Shown here in pieces: positions 17,116 to 24,916 of a DNA stretch of 64,000 bases. The position numbers were made by a program, and so were the translations under genes. The stretch is from Pseudomonas laurylsulfatiphila (GTDB taxonomy: Bacteria > Pseudomonadota > Gammaproteobacteria > Pseudomonadales > Pseudomonadaceae), in contig NZ_NIRS01000007.1 of NCBI RefSeq assembly GCF_002934665.1, positions 124,001 to 188,000 of the forward strand. The letters are read 5' to 3'. Positions within the stretch are counted from its first letter, which is position 1, and each line of letters opens with the position of its first letter. The notes beneath the pieces were generated by a model. That model worked only from the letters and a program-made list of their open reading frames with translations. It had not been told where the DNA came from and searched no databases.

Positions 17116-19440
17116 TCAGAAGTGGAAGTTGGTGCTCAGCAAAGCGGTGCGACCGGCCGCCTGGTTGGCGAAGTGAGTCGAGAACGCCTTGTCGTAGTAG
17201 GTTTCATCGGTCAGGTTCTGCACGTTCAGTTGCAGGTCGACGTTTTTGCTCAGCTTGTAGGCTGCCATTGCGTCGTAACGAACGTAGGAGTCAACCATGG
17301 TGGTGTTGGCTACGTTGCCGAACACGTCATCGACATAGAACGCACCGCCGCCGATGGTCAGCCTCGGCGTGACCTGATAGGTCGTCCACAGGCTGGCGCT
17401 GTTTTTCGGCGTGTTAGGCAGTTCGTTGCCATCGTTGGCTTTGTTGGCTGGCAGGTCGCCGCCATCGACTTGCTCGCTGTCCATGTAGGCGTACCCGGCG
17501 AACACTTGCCATTTGTCGGTGAGCTTGCCGCTGGCCGACAGTTCGATACCTTGAACGCGGGTTTTGCCGGCGTTCTCATAAGTGGTGGTGTTGGTCTGCA
17601 CACGAGCGTTGTCTTTCTCGGTGCGGAAGATATCGGCGGTCACGGACAGGCGATCGTTCAACAGGTCCCACTTGGTACCGATTTCGTAGTTCTTGGTGGT
17701 TTCCGGCTCCATGTCGCTTTTCAGCAGGTTGCCGTTGCGATCCGGCGTGCCACCTAACGGGTTGCCTTCCGAACCTTCGCCCAGGGTGTTACCCGGTGGC
17801 GTGGCGGACGTCGCGTAGGACGCATAGATGCTGCCGTTTTCCGCTGGTTTGTACACCACGCCGAACTGACCGGTGACGAATTCGCTGGTGTCATCGCCCT
17901 TGGACGTGGTCACGCTGGAACCGTTGAAGGTTTTGTAGCTGGTGTCGAAATGGTCGTAGCGCAGGCCCATGTTCACCAGCCATTGCTCGGACAACGTCAG
18001 GGTGTCGAACACATACAGTGCGTAGGTGTTGGCCTTGGTGTCGGTACCGGCGTAGTTACGCGAGATGGCACCGTTCCACGGGTCATTCGGGTTCGGATTG
18101 GACAGCGAGGTGCAGTTGTAGCCGCTTGGCGCGCCGATCAGTGCCGGCGAGCAGTTAGTGGTCGCTGCGGCTGTTCCCGGGGTGGTGTCGGTGTTGACGT
18201 TGTACGAGGATTTTTCGTTTTCCTCATGGGTGTACTCGACACCGGTGGAGAAGCTGTTCTTGAACCCGGCGATGTAGACATCACCAAACAGGTCGGTCTG
18301 GTTGGTGGTGGTTTCGGTGTTGCTCACGCGGGTGTTAGCGCGGCGCCAGACGCTGCCATTGTTGACGTTGCCTTTACTGTCATCCGGCTGGGTCAGGATG
18401 TAATCCTGCATGCTGGTGCCGTGACGCAGGGTGTTCTTGATGGTCAGCGCGTCGCTCAGGTCGTGCTCGATGGCGAAGGTCGCCGTATCGACACGGGTCT
18501 TGCGGAAGTCGCGGTCGTTCAGGCCATAGAAGTTGCTGCTGTCGCCGCCGTCATTCGGCTTGTCCGGATTGGCTTTGGTACGCGCAGCCGAGCCACCGGC
18601 CGGGATCGAATACGGAATGCCCGAATCCGGCGTGTCGTTGCTTTCGAGGTGGTAGTAGTCGAGGTTGACACGAGTGTCCGTACCCAGGCCGAAGGCCAGG
18701 GACGGTGCAACACCCCAGCGGTCGTAGTCGACGCTGTCACGCCCGGCGACGTTGCTCTCGTGGCTCAGCAGGTTCAGACGGCCAGCGGCGGTGTCGGTGA
18801 ACTGGTAGTTGCCGTCGAAAGTATAACGCTGGGTCTGGTCGGAACCCCAGGTGAAACCGCCGTCGAGCGAATCGCCCAGGTGCGCTTTCTTGCTGACCAG
18901 GTTGATGCTGCCGCCCGCTGCGCCGCGGCCGCCGATCGCGGAGTTCGGGCCTTTGCTGACTTCAATCGATTCAACGGCGAAGATCTCGCGGCTCTGGGAG
19001 CCGGTATCGCGCACGCCGTCCAGATAGGTGTCGCCCTGGGCGTCGAAGCCACGGATGAACGGACGGTCGCCTTGCGGGTTGCCGCCTTCACCGGCACCGA
19101 AGGTGATGCCTGGAACCGTGCGTAGCGCGTCCTGCAGGTTGAGCGAACCGGTGTCTTTCAAGACTTGTTGCGGAACAACGGTCACCGAGCGCGGCGTGTC
19201 GATCAGCGGCGCGGTGTACTTGGGCGAGGAGGCTTTCTCTACGTTGTAGGTTGTCTCGTCCTGGGCTTCGCCGGTGATGGCGGTGGCGCCCAGCGAAATC
19301 ACATTGTCCGGTGTTTTTCCGTCGGTTTTTTCTGCCGCGAAAACCATGTGGCCCGCAGAGCCGGCAGTAATCGCCATGCCGATGGCCGATGCGAGCAGAC
19401 GTGGTGAACTGACCGGTACTTGTGGTTGTTGACGCGACAT
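17116..19440 (-). CDS. piuA: TonB-dependent siderophore receptor, PiuA/Fiu type
   Basis: Outer-membrane receptor of 774 residues for iron-catecholate type siderophores. A signal peptide covers about residues 1-40 (AITAGSAGHMVFAAE), the plug domain follows (LIDTPRSVTVVPQQVL, IRGFDAQGDTYLDGVRD, EVSKGPNSAIGGRGAAGG), and the 22-strand barrel ends in a C-terminal Phe (STNFHF), as expected for Bam-dependent folding. Start ATG at 19440 has GGGAGG 8 bp ahead; the open frame continues upstream without similarity. PiuA is known as an entry route for siderophore-conjugated beta-lactams in P. aeruginosa. It is divergent from piuC; two Fur-box-like sites lie in between. Confidence 0.92.
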   Translation of the reverse strand: MSRQQPQVPVSSPRLLASAIGMAITAGSAGHMVFAAEKTDGKTPDNVISLGATAITGEAQDETTYNVEKASSPKYTAPLIDTPRSVTVVPQQVLKDTGSLNLQDALRTVPGITFGAGEGGNPQGDRPFIRGFDAQGDTYLDGVRDTGSQSREIFAVESIEVSKGPNSAIGGRGAAGGSINLVSKKAHLGDSLDGGFTWGSDQTQRYTFDGNYQFTDTAAGRLNLLSHESNVAGRDSVDYDRWGVAPSLAFGLGTDTRVNLDYYHLESNDTPDSGIPYSIPAGGSAARTKANPDKPNDGGDSSNFYGLNDRDFRKTRVDTATFAIEHDLSDALTIKNTLRHGTSMQDYILTQPDDSKGNVNNGSVWRRANTRVSNTETTTNQTDLFGDVYIAGFKNSFSTGVEYTHEENEKSSYNVNTDTTPGTAAATTNCSPALIGAPSGYNCTSLSNPNPNDPWNGAISRNYAGTDTKANTYALYVFDTLTLSEQWLVNMGLRYDHFDTSYKTFNGSSVTTSKGDDTSEFVTGQFGVVYKPAENGSIYASYATSATPPGNTLGEGSEGNPLGGTPDRNGNLLKSDMEPETTKNYEIGTKWDLLNDRLSVTADIFRTEKDNARVQTNTTTYENAGKTRVQGIELSASGKLTDKWQVFAGYAYMDSEQVDGGDLPANKANDGNELPNTPKNSASLWTTYQVTPRLTIGGGAFYVDDVFGNVANTTMVDSYVRYDAMAAYKLSKNVDLQLNVQNLTDETYYDKAFSTHFANQAAGRTALLSTNFHF

Positions 19441-19504
19441 TTGAATTCCCCTCCCCAAGGATTTGAGGCGGCGGAATATAGGGTAAACACGTATTTGTAT
19501 CAAT

Positions 19505-19525
19505 TGCGAAATATTACTATTCGCG
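19505..19525. promoter_or_regulatory. Candidate Fur box in the piuA-piuC intergenic region
   Basis: TGCGAAATATTACTATTCGCG is an imperfect palindrome (GCGAA ... TTCGC) rich in A/T at its centre, as Fur sites are. Placement 65 bp before piuA suggests iron repression; not proven. Confidence 0.45.
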
Positions 19526-19596
19526 CCGAATTTACATTCTTTACAATTTACCCTTACGGTTTTTGCTGTCTCGTTCGTCTGTTGGGTTTTACATTG

Positions 19597-19619
19597 GCAA
19601 TAAGAATCAATACCATTGC
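19597..19619. promoter_or_regulatory. Second candidate Fur box, nearer to piuC
   Basis: GCAATAAGAATCAATACCAT partly fits the 6-1-6 Fur pattern (repeated NATWAT-like units) and stands 28 bp before the piuC ATG, a normal repressor position. Confidence 0.4.
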
Positions 19620-19646
19620 CATCCCTTTGTTTTCAGGTGTCTTGTC

Positions 19647-20327
19647 ATGTTGCTGCACATTCCAGGCCTGTTCGAGAAAGACGAGGTGCAGCGCATTCGC
19701 GAGGCTCTGGAACAGGCTGATTGGGCCGATGGCAAGATCACCGCCGGCTTCCAGTCGGCCAAGGCCAAGCACAATTTGCAACTGCCTGAAGGGCATCCGT
19801 TGGCCAAGGAGATCGGCGCGGCGATGCTGGAGCGGCTGTGGAAAAATCCGCTGTTCATGTCGGCTGCACTGCCGCACAAAGTCTTTCCTCCGTTGGTGAA
19901 CTGTTACACCGCCGGCGGCAGTTTCGATTTCCATATCGACAACGCGGTGCGTCAGCCCAAAGGCAGCATCGAGCGGGTGCGTACGGATCTGTCCGCCACG
20001 CTGTTCTTCAGTGAACCCGAGGATTACGACGGCGGCGAGCTGGAAATCCAGGACACCTTCGGCACCCAGCGAGTGAAACTGCCCGCCGGCGACATGGTGC
20101 TGTACCCCGGCACCAGCCTGCACAAGGTCAACGCGGTGACACGCGGAACGCGACTCGCCTCGTTTTTCTGGACGCAAAGCCTGGTGCGTGAAGACAGCCA
20201 GCGCGCCCTGTTGTTCGAGATGGACGGGGCCATCCAGCAACTGACCCGCGATGTCCCTGATCATCCATCGCTGATCCGCCTGACCGGCACCTATCACAAT
20301 CTGTTGCGTCGCTGGGTCGAGGTCTAG
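19647..20327 (+). CDS. piuC: Fe(II)/2-oxoglutarate-dependent dioxygenase PiuC
   Basis: PKHX-type hydroxylase (226 residues) of the iron- and 2-oxoglutarate-dependent fold; its substrate is not known, but it is regularly encoded with PiuA-like receptors. Visible iron ligands: HxD in FDFHIDNAV near residue 96-98 and a distal His in GTSLHKVNAV near 159; the 2-oxoglutarate-binding Arg is in RLASFFWTQS near 169. ATG 19647 is chosen because LLHIPGLFEKDEV is the usual N-terminus and the length equals that of the P. aeruginosa protein. Transcribed away from piuA and followed after 3 bp by the Sel1 gene. Confidence 0.93.
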   Translation: MLLHIPGLFEKDEVQRIREALEQADWADGKITAGFQSAKAKHNLQLPEGHPLAKEIGAAMLERLWKNPLFMSAALPHKVFPPLVNCYTAGGSFDFHIDNAVRQPKGSIERVRTDLSATLFFSEPEDYDGGELEIQDTFGTQRVKLPAGDMVLYPGTSLHKVNAVTRGTRLASFFWTQSLVREDSQRALLFEMDGAIQQLTRDVPDHPSLIRLTGTYHNLLRRWVEV

Positions 20328-20330
20328 GCG

Positions 20331-21074
20331 GTGAACTTTCGACTGCGTCGCGAAGAAATCCTCAGCGGCGAGCAACTGCGCGCCATGCTTGCCGAAAGCC
20401 CCGCACGTGCGGCCCAAGCGATTCTGCTGGCAGCCAAAGCTGGCAACCTCGACGGCCAGGCATTGCTGGGGCAGATCCTGCTGCAAGGGCAGGGCATCGC
20501 GAAGGACGAGGCGCTCGCCTTGCGCTGGTTCCAGATCGCCGCCAACGGCGGGCACCTGATGGCGCACAACATGCTCGGTCGTTGCCATGAACACGGCTGG
20601 GGTTGTGTGTCCGATGCCACTGCCGCGGCACGGCATTACCGCCAGGCTGCTGGCGGTGGGCTGGACTGGGGCTTGTACAACTACGCCAACCTGCTCGCCA
20701 CCGGACGCGGGGTGATAGAAGACCACACGCAGGCACTGGCGTGTTATCACCGTGCCGCGCACTTGGGCCATGCCAAGTCGATGAACCTGCTGGGCCGGTA
20801 TTTGGAAGAAGGTCGGTACTGCCCGGCTGACCCAAAAGGTGCGCTTGAATGGTATCGGCGTTCGGCTGAAGGCGGGGACTTTCGCGGCCAGTTCAGTTAT
20901 GGCGCCTGCTTATTTGAGCAAGGGCAGTCGGACCAGGCGCTGGTCTGGTTGCACAGGGCATTGACAGGCGGCAATGCCAAGTTCTTGCGCAAGGCAGCCC
21001 AAACCTTGCGGCATGTCGGCTTGCTCGCGTTGGCCGAGGCCTACCTTGAGCAGGCACAGGCGTTGACCTCATAG
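20331..21074 (+). CDS. Sel1-repeat (TPR-like) protein
   Basis: Protein of 247 residues built of about five Sel1-like repeats, e.g. AKAGNLDGQALLGQILLQGQG, AANGGHLMAHNMLGRCHEHG, AAHLGHAKSMNLLGRYLEEG and SAEGGDFRGQFSYGACLFEQG, each a helix pair with the A..G....LG pattern. Such solenoids are protein-interaction scaffolds. No signal peptide is visible. Start is GTG, 3 bp after the piuC stop, so it belongs to the same transcript; this order is the same as PA4515-PA4516. Its role in iron uptake is only inferred from position. Confidence 0.85.
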   Translation: MNFRLRREEILSGEQLRAMLAESPARAAQAILLAAKAGNLDGQALLGQILLQGQGIAKDEALALRWFQIAANGGHLMAHNMLGRCHEHGWGCVSDATAAARHYRQAAGGGLDWGLYNYANLLATGRGVIEDHTQALACYHRAAHLGHAKSMNLLGRYLEEGRYCPADPKGALEWYRRSAEGGDFRGQFSYGACLFEQGQSDQALVWLHRALTGGNAKFLRKAAQTLRHVGLLALAEAYLEQAQALTS

Positions 21075-21144
21075 GCGCACTGCACGTTTGCGTACAAAAA
21101 ACAGGCCGCTTTGGGTCATGCCGGTCAGTTGAGCGAAACCCATG

Positions 21145-21241
21145 CGCGAGCGAGCTTGTCGGATCGCCATACCGTCGCGATAGCGGCGGATCAGCCAACA
21201 TTGATAATGAATGTGCTGACCTCATCGCGAGCAAGCTCGCA
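21145..21241. repeat. Degenerate REP pair
   Basis: GCGCGAGCGAGCTTG near 21145 and CATCGCGAGCAAGCTCGC ending 21241 resemble the REP ends seen elsewhere but have lost part of the flanking arms. Confidence 0.6.
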
Positions 21242-21441
21242 CCCACCGATTTAGCCCCTTAACTGATCGGCGCAAGCCGCTTTGGGTTCAATTTGGGTAC
21301 GGCTGTCGTTGTTTTATTTGTTCTTCATTATATATGAATTCTGGCCATGTCGCCTGGTTGAAGGGTTGACGGCGGATCGAGTTATGGATCTTTAAAGTGC
21401 TTGTAAGTTGGTGTTGTTATTATTTTCTAATGGTTGTTTTT

Positions 21442-21470
21442 TTGACGGGGTTATGTAAGTTGATTCATAT
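21442..21470 (+). promoter_or_regulatory. Sigma-70 promoter candidate for the xenorhabdolysin-like gene
   Basis: TTGACG at 21442-21447, a 17-bp spacer and TCATAT at 21465-21470. The -35 is near consensus, the -10 is moderate. It sits about 70 bp before the ATG. Confidence 0.45.
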
Positions 21471-21539
21471 TGAAAATCTCGTGAGTTAGCAGTTTGCATT
21501 GTCGCAATACTGAACTGCGAGCTGGATAATATTAATTAA

Positions 21540-23837
21540 ATGGATTTAATTATGAGTAATGAAGCGCTGTGGGATGGCATGTTAGAAGGTGCGGATTATG
21601 AGAAAGTATCGGACCTTGCGGTAGACGTTCCAAAAGTCCTGGCTGACGTATCAACCGGTCAGGGAGAAGGTGTGATCCGAGAGCCAGGGTTGCTGTTGAC
21701 AAAGAAAGAGATTGTTAGCCTAAAGCGGTATGTCTCTATCGGTTTTTCATTCCCGACGAGTCTGCAAGACGTCAAGGATTTTCTGCGTTATGGTGCTGAA
21801 GACGATGGCGGTACAGGGTTGACGCCCAATGACTTTTTATCAACATTCAAACTGATTCGTAATCATGCATCAACTTGGACTCCCTTGCGTGAGCGCATCA
21901 TGTTGACGGGCACGGACCTTCAATACTTTGGTGCCTCCATGCGTATTTGGGGGCGAGAAATGGCACGTTTTTATGACAGCGATGAAGCGATACAGTTGAT
22001 AAAAAAACACAGTATCAAAACCTATGGGGATTTAGAAAAGCTTGAGCGTGAGTGGAAAGGTGTATTTCCCGGTATAGCGTTGGAACAAGAGACAGTGGTC
22101 GGCTTGGCTGACTACTTGAAGGATATTCGCGATGAAATAAATGCTTATCAACTCAGAACCAACAAAATAAAGCTGGACCTGGATGAGTTTGGCAATGCCT
22201 TGGAAAAGACGATTATCCCGGAAATAAAGAAACGTTTGGAGTTCATCAGTACCAATAAATACCCTCACGAAATTGCCTTGCTCGATAAGAAGATATCAGA
22301 GCGCGCGGAGGTTATTGAAAAACTAAATAATGAATACAAGGCACTGGTAGAAAAATCGTTGGCCTCTGCGGCGACGCTCAATATTATCGGTTTTGGTATG
22401 GCTATCTACTTGGGAGTGGAGGCCGAAAACGTTCGGGCGGAAAGGAATAGGCAGAATAAAGCGCAGGAGGCGGATATCAACAGCCTCTATAGTAAAAATA
22501 TTACGCTGGGATCTTTGAAGCGAGTGGAGCAGGACCTACAGAACTGTAAGGTGGCCTCGCTCAATGCGGAAGTGGCGACTAACAACCTGCGCCATGTCTG
22601 GAATGTGATTGATTACTATGTCAGCCAGTCTGTTGAGGAAATGGCAAAAATTAATGATGGGTTAAAGCTTTATAAGTTTATGACAACATTTGCTCGGGTC
22701 GTTGAGTCGTGGGTAAAGGTAGAAGCCGATGCGGGTGAATTGGTGCGAATTTTTGCTGAGGCAGATAAAGAATATCAATCTCAAGGAGTGGGTGGCGTGG
22801 CGAAAATCTTGGCGTTTCGAAGTGGTGAGTCGGAAGAGGTTCAAGGCTACGCAACGCTGGATATTTTGCTGTTATCCAACGCAAAAAAACAGATGCGCAT
22901 TGATTTCTCCAGGGCGACAGTACTGTCCGAGCTGTATCAGTATTTACCTGAAGTCAATGCCCAGTTTGAGCGGTTAATTGACAATGTGTTCGACAGTTCT
23001 CGGGTATTACAAGAGTCGGCAGTCGGGAGCAAGCGGCGACTTGAGAGTATTCGCACTCAGTTGGCGCAGGTAAAAAAAGAACTGGCACGAGAAGTCAATG
23101 GTGCGGGCGATGAAGAAACCATTGAGGAAATAGTCGCCGATGGTACGCAACTGTTGCGTGATGTGCATGAGTCCGTTGCGCAGGAGCTGTCCTCCCTCTC
23201 CAGGAGTTATGGCCGCATTGATTATATTTTTGATCGCCGGGTGACCACTGATATTCATACGAAGTTGGCGGTCGATATTAAATCTGCACAGGCAGTCAAG
23301 TCTACGTTGGATGGACAACTGGAAAAAACTCTTAAGGATCAGACGCTGATCCAGGAAGCCATTCAAATCATCGAGAAGGCGGGTATCGAAGAGATTGGCA
23401 AGGAAGTCAGTTTGACCATTGATAAAGTCAATGAGATGCGCCTTGCCCCTGTCGAAGCTCAGTTGGTATTGTTGGCTATCGAGCAACTGAAAAAAGCAGT
23501 GGAAGGGGTCATTAAGAATATTTCGTTTTTGTTCATGTTGGACCGAAGCAGAGAGTTGCGAGAGACGGTTGCTGCCCTGCGTTCGAAAATTGTCGAGCAG
23601 GAGGAAATTGTTCGTGTGGCAGGTAAAAAACAAGAGTTCATCGACGTTGTTCACGGTCTTGATGAGCAGCACTTGTTGATCAAGCCAGTATATAAAAAGG
23701 TCATTGAGGCGTTCTCCCTGTTCATGTCGAAGGTGGCGAGTGTTGGAAGTTACAGCGAGGCTGAGGTTGATAAGATCCTGATTGAAATCGAGGCGTTTAT
23801 TGCCTACCTACTACCGATTTCACGCCCTAATTTGTGA
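21540..23837 (+). CDS. Alpha-xenorhabdolysin-like pore-forming toxin, apparent XaxA-XaxB single-chain fusion
   Basis: Uninterrupted 765-residue protein. The first part (to about 415) looks like the XaxA/YaxA subunit: TPNDFLSTFKLIRNHASTW near 92-110, long amphipathic helices, a hydrophobic hairpin near 275-296 (AATLNIIGFGMAIYLGVEAE), and the stretch LRHVWNVIDYYVSQSVEEM near 349-367. The second part (about 415-765) looks like XaxB/YaxB: coiled coils, then APVEAQLVLLAIEQLKKAVEG near 633 and the DRSRELRETVAALRSKI stretch near 663. XaxA and XaxB are normally separate proteins of about 400 and 350 residues that assemble into an alpha-helical pore; their sum equals this length. No signal peptide. 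Codons are AT-richer than those of the neighbours. An in-frame ATG at 21552 is an alternative start; neither has a clear ribosome site. The A half is the surer assignment. Confidence 0.7.
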   Translation: MDLIMSNEALWDGMLEGADYEKVSDLAVDVPKVLADVSTGQGEGVIREPGLLLTKKEIVSLKRYVSIGFSFPTSLQDVKDFLRYGAEDDGGTGLTPNDFLSTFKLIRNHASTWTPLRERIMLTGTDLQYFGASMRIWGREMARFYDSDEAIQLIKKHSIKTYGDLEKLEREWKGVFPGIALEQETVVGLADYLKDIRDEINAYQLRTNKIKLDLDEFGNALEKTIIPEIKKRLEFISTNKYPHEIALLDKKISERAEVIEKLNNEYKALVEKSLASAATLNIIGFGMAIYLGVEAENVRAERNRQNKAQEADINSLYSKNITLGSLKRVEQDLQNCKVASLNAEVATNNLRHVWNVIDYYVSQSVEEMAKINDGLKLYKFMTTFARVVESWVKVEADAGELVRIFAEADKEYQSQGVGGVAKILAFRSGESEEVQGYATLDILLLSNAKKQMRIDFSRATVLSELYQYLPEVNAQFERLIDNVFDSSRVLQESAVGSKRRLESIRTQLAQVKKELAREVNGAGDEETIEEIVADGTQLLRDVHESVAQELSSLSRSYGRIDYIFDRRVTTDIHTKLAVDIKSAQAVKSTLDGQLEKTLKDQTLIQEAIQIIEKAGIEEIGKEVSLTIDKVNEMRLAPVEAQLVLLAIEQLKKAVEGVIKNISFLFMLDRSRELRETVAALRSKIVEQEEIVRVAGKKQEFIDVVHGLDEQHLLIKPVYKKVIEAFSLFMSKVASVGSYSEAEVDKILIEIEAFIAYLLPISRPNL

Positions 23838-23865
23838 GTCATAAGGGGCGCATGATTTTTTTGAC

Positions 23866-23909
23866 AAAAAAAAGGATGCCAGGCGGTGCATAGAGACTGC
23901 TGGTATCCT
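23866..23909 (-). terminator. Intrinsic terminator on the minus strand between the two toxin-locus genes
   Basis: AGGATGCCAG (23873-23882) and CTGGTATCCT (23900-23909) form a 10-bp stem with one G-U type mismatch. On the minus strand it is followed directly by eight T. On the plus strand no T run follows, so it would not stop toxin-locus transcription, only antisense reading. Confidence 0.7.
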
Positions 23910-23940
23910 GCGTTCACTTCGTTGTAGAGGCGTACACCGT

Positions 23941-24840
23941 ATGCAGAATTATTTGTTGGATGAGGATGGTTTTGACTCTCTCAAGAACTATATCGGCTTC
24001 CTGGGCAGTCTTTCGCCGGCGTTGGAAGAGATAAAGAAATACACGGAGCTCATTGCGCGCTCAGGACACAAGATGCTACTTCCTCCTGACGCACTGCTGC
24101 TGATAAAAGCCGGGGAGGCCAATAACCTTGCCTGGCAGGCGATAAAAACTTCTGTCCCTATGCTGGGTCATGCCTGTCGCCACTCTATAGCTGATGCTCG
24201 CTTGTTTATTGATGAGTTTCGCGTATTGACCCAGGGCGAACAGGGGTTGCGATTAAAGATCGCCGATATTGATCCTATGAAGTTCACCCTGGCGAAGTCG
24301 CCAGGGTGGGGCGCGGGTATGCCTGGTGATGTGGGTGATCTAATGTTTGAAGTCGGGCGGCGGCTGGCGCAATCTGAAGCGGTCATCCAGGCCTTTAAGC
24401 AGGCCGTGATTTCAATTGGCACCACGCTGCACAATATTTTTGTGCGGTTCATTGAGTCGTTGTCTATCCATCTGTGCAGTTGCCATGAGCCGATCACCAA
24501 GATCGAGTCCTACTATGCGGTTGGAAAAATCGACTTGCCCGGCATGGAACATGACCCCAATCGGTATTACTCCCAAGAAGAAAGGAAACAGAATGCGCGC
24601 CATTACCTGGTCCGATTGAACAACATGCGGACGAATGCAGCCAGTGCGGTGGATAACCTCACCGACTTTTGCTATCGGTACCAGTACCTGTTGGCGTTAT
24701 CCCAGTGCAAGTTGACAAGCAACCATCCTCGGTCCACATGGGCGCGATCCAATGCGCTACTGACAATGGCCGAAGGTCCACTTCTGGAGGTCAGCGACAT
24801 GTCCGATCAACTGTTGGTGATGTCACGCAAGTTCGTTTAA
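23941..24840 (+). CDS. Unrecognised helical protein encoded behind the xenorhabdolysin-like gene
   Basis: Protein of 299 residues that I do not recognise. It appears mostly alpha-helical with no signal peptide. A moderately hydrophobic stretch lies near residues 153-180 (AVISIGTTLHNIFVRFIESL), and a glycine-rich turn near 121-130 (GWGAGMPGDVGD). Three Cys residues cluster near 180-184 and 240. ATG 23941 has GAGG about 11 bp ahead. It lies 103 bp after the toxin-like gene on the same strand, shares its AT-richer codon use, and ends just before a bidirectional terminator, so both form one unit. It could be an extra pore component, a chaperone or a protective partner; nothing in the sequence decides this. 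Confidence 0.75.
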   Translation: MQNYLLDEDGFDSLKNYIGFLGSLSPALEEIKKYTELIARSGHKMLLPPDALLLIKAGEANNLAWQAIKTSVPMLGHACRHSIADARLFIDEFRVLTQGEQGLRLKIADIDPMKFTLAKSPGWGAGMPGDVGDLMFEVGRRLAQSEAVIQAFKQAVISIGTTLHNIFVRFIESLSIHLCSCHEPITKIESYYAVGKIDLPGMEHDPNRYYSQEERKQNARHYLVRLNNMRTNAASAVDNLTDFCYRYQYLLALSQCKLTSNHPRSTWARSNALLTMAEGPLLEVSDMSDQLLVMSRKFV

Positions 24841-24866
24841 AGAGCATCTGTGCGATTAGCCAGCAT

Positions 24867-24897
24867 AAAAAAACCCGTGAACAGTCACGGGTTTTAT
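24867..24897. terminator. Bidirectional intrinsic terminator
   Basis: AAACCCGTGA (24871-24880) and TCACGGGTTT (24885-24894) form a perfect 10-bp stem with a four-base loop, with A and T runs on both sides, ending both the toxin locus and speC. Confidence 0.9.
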
Positions 24898-24916
24898 CTG
24901 GCTTCAAGCGCGATGC

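Larger units (their letters stand above)
21075..21539. other. Intergenic region before the toxin-like gene
   Basis: 465 bp. The first half holds a decayed REP pair (about 21145-21241). GCCGCTTTGGGT occurs twice (21105 and 21276). From about 21300 the composition turns clearly AT-rich, the same as the following genes, which places the left edge of the foreign-looking segment here. A promoter candidate is listed separately. Confidence 0.6.

Noticed and set aside
21105..21287. GCCGCTTTGGGT occurring twice as insertion target duplication
   Set aside because: Both copies lie on the same side of the toxin locus, so they cannot frame it; may be chance or REP debris.
21540..24840. Prophage or contractile-tail cluster around the toxin
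   Set aside because: No phage structural, lysis or integrase genes on either side; flanks are conserved housekeeping genes.
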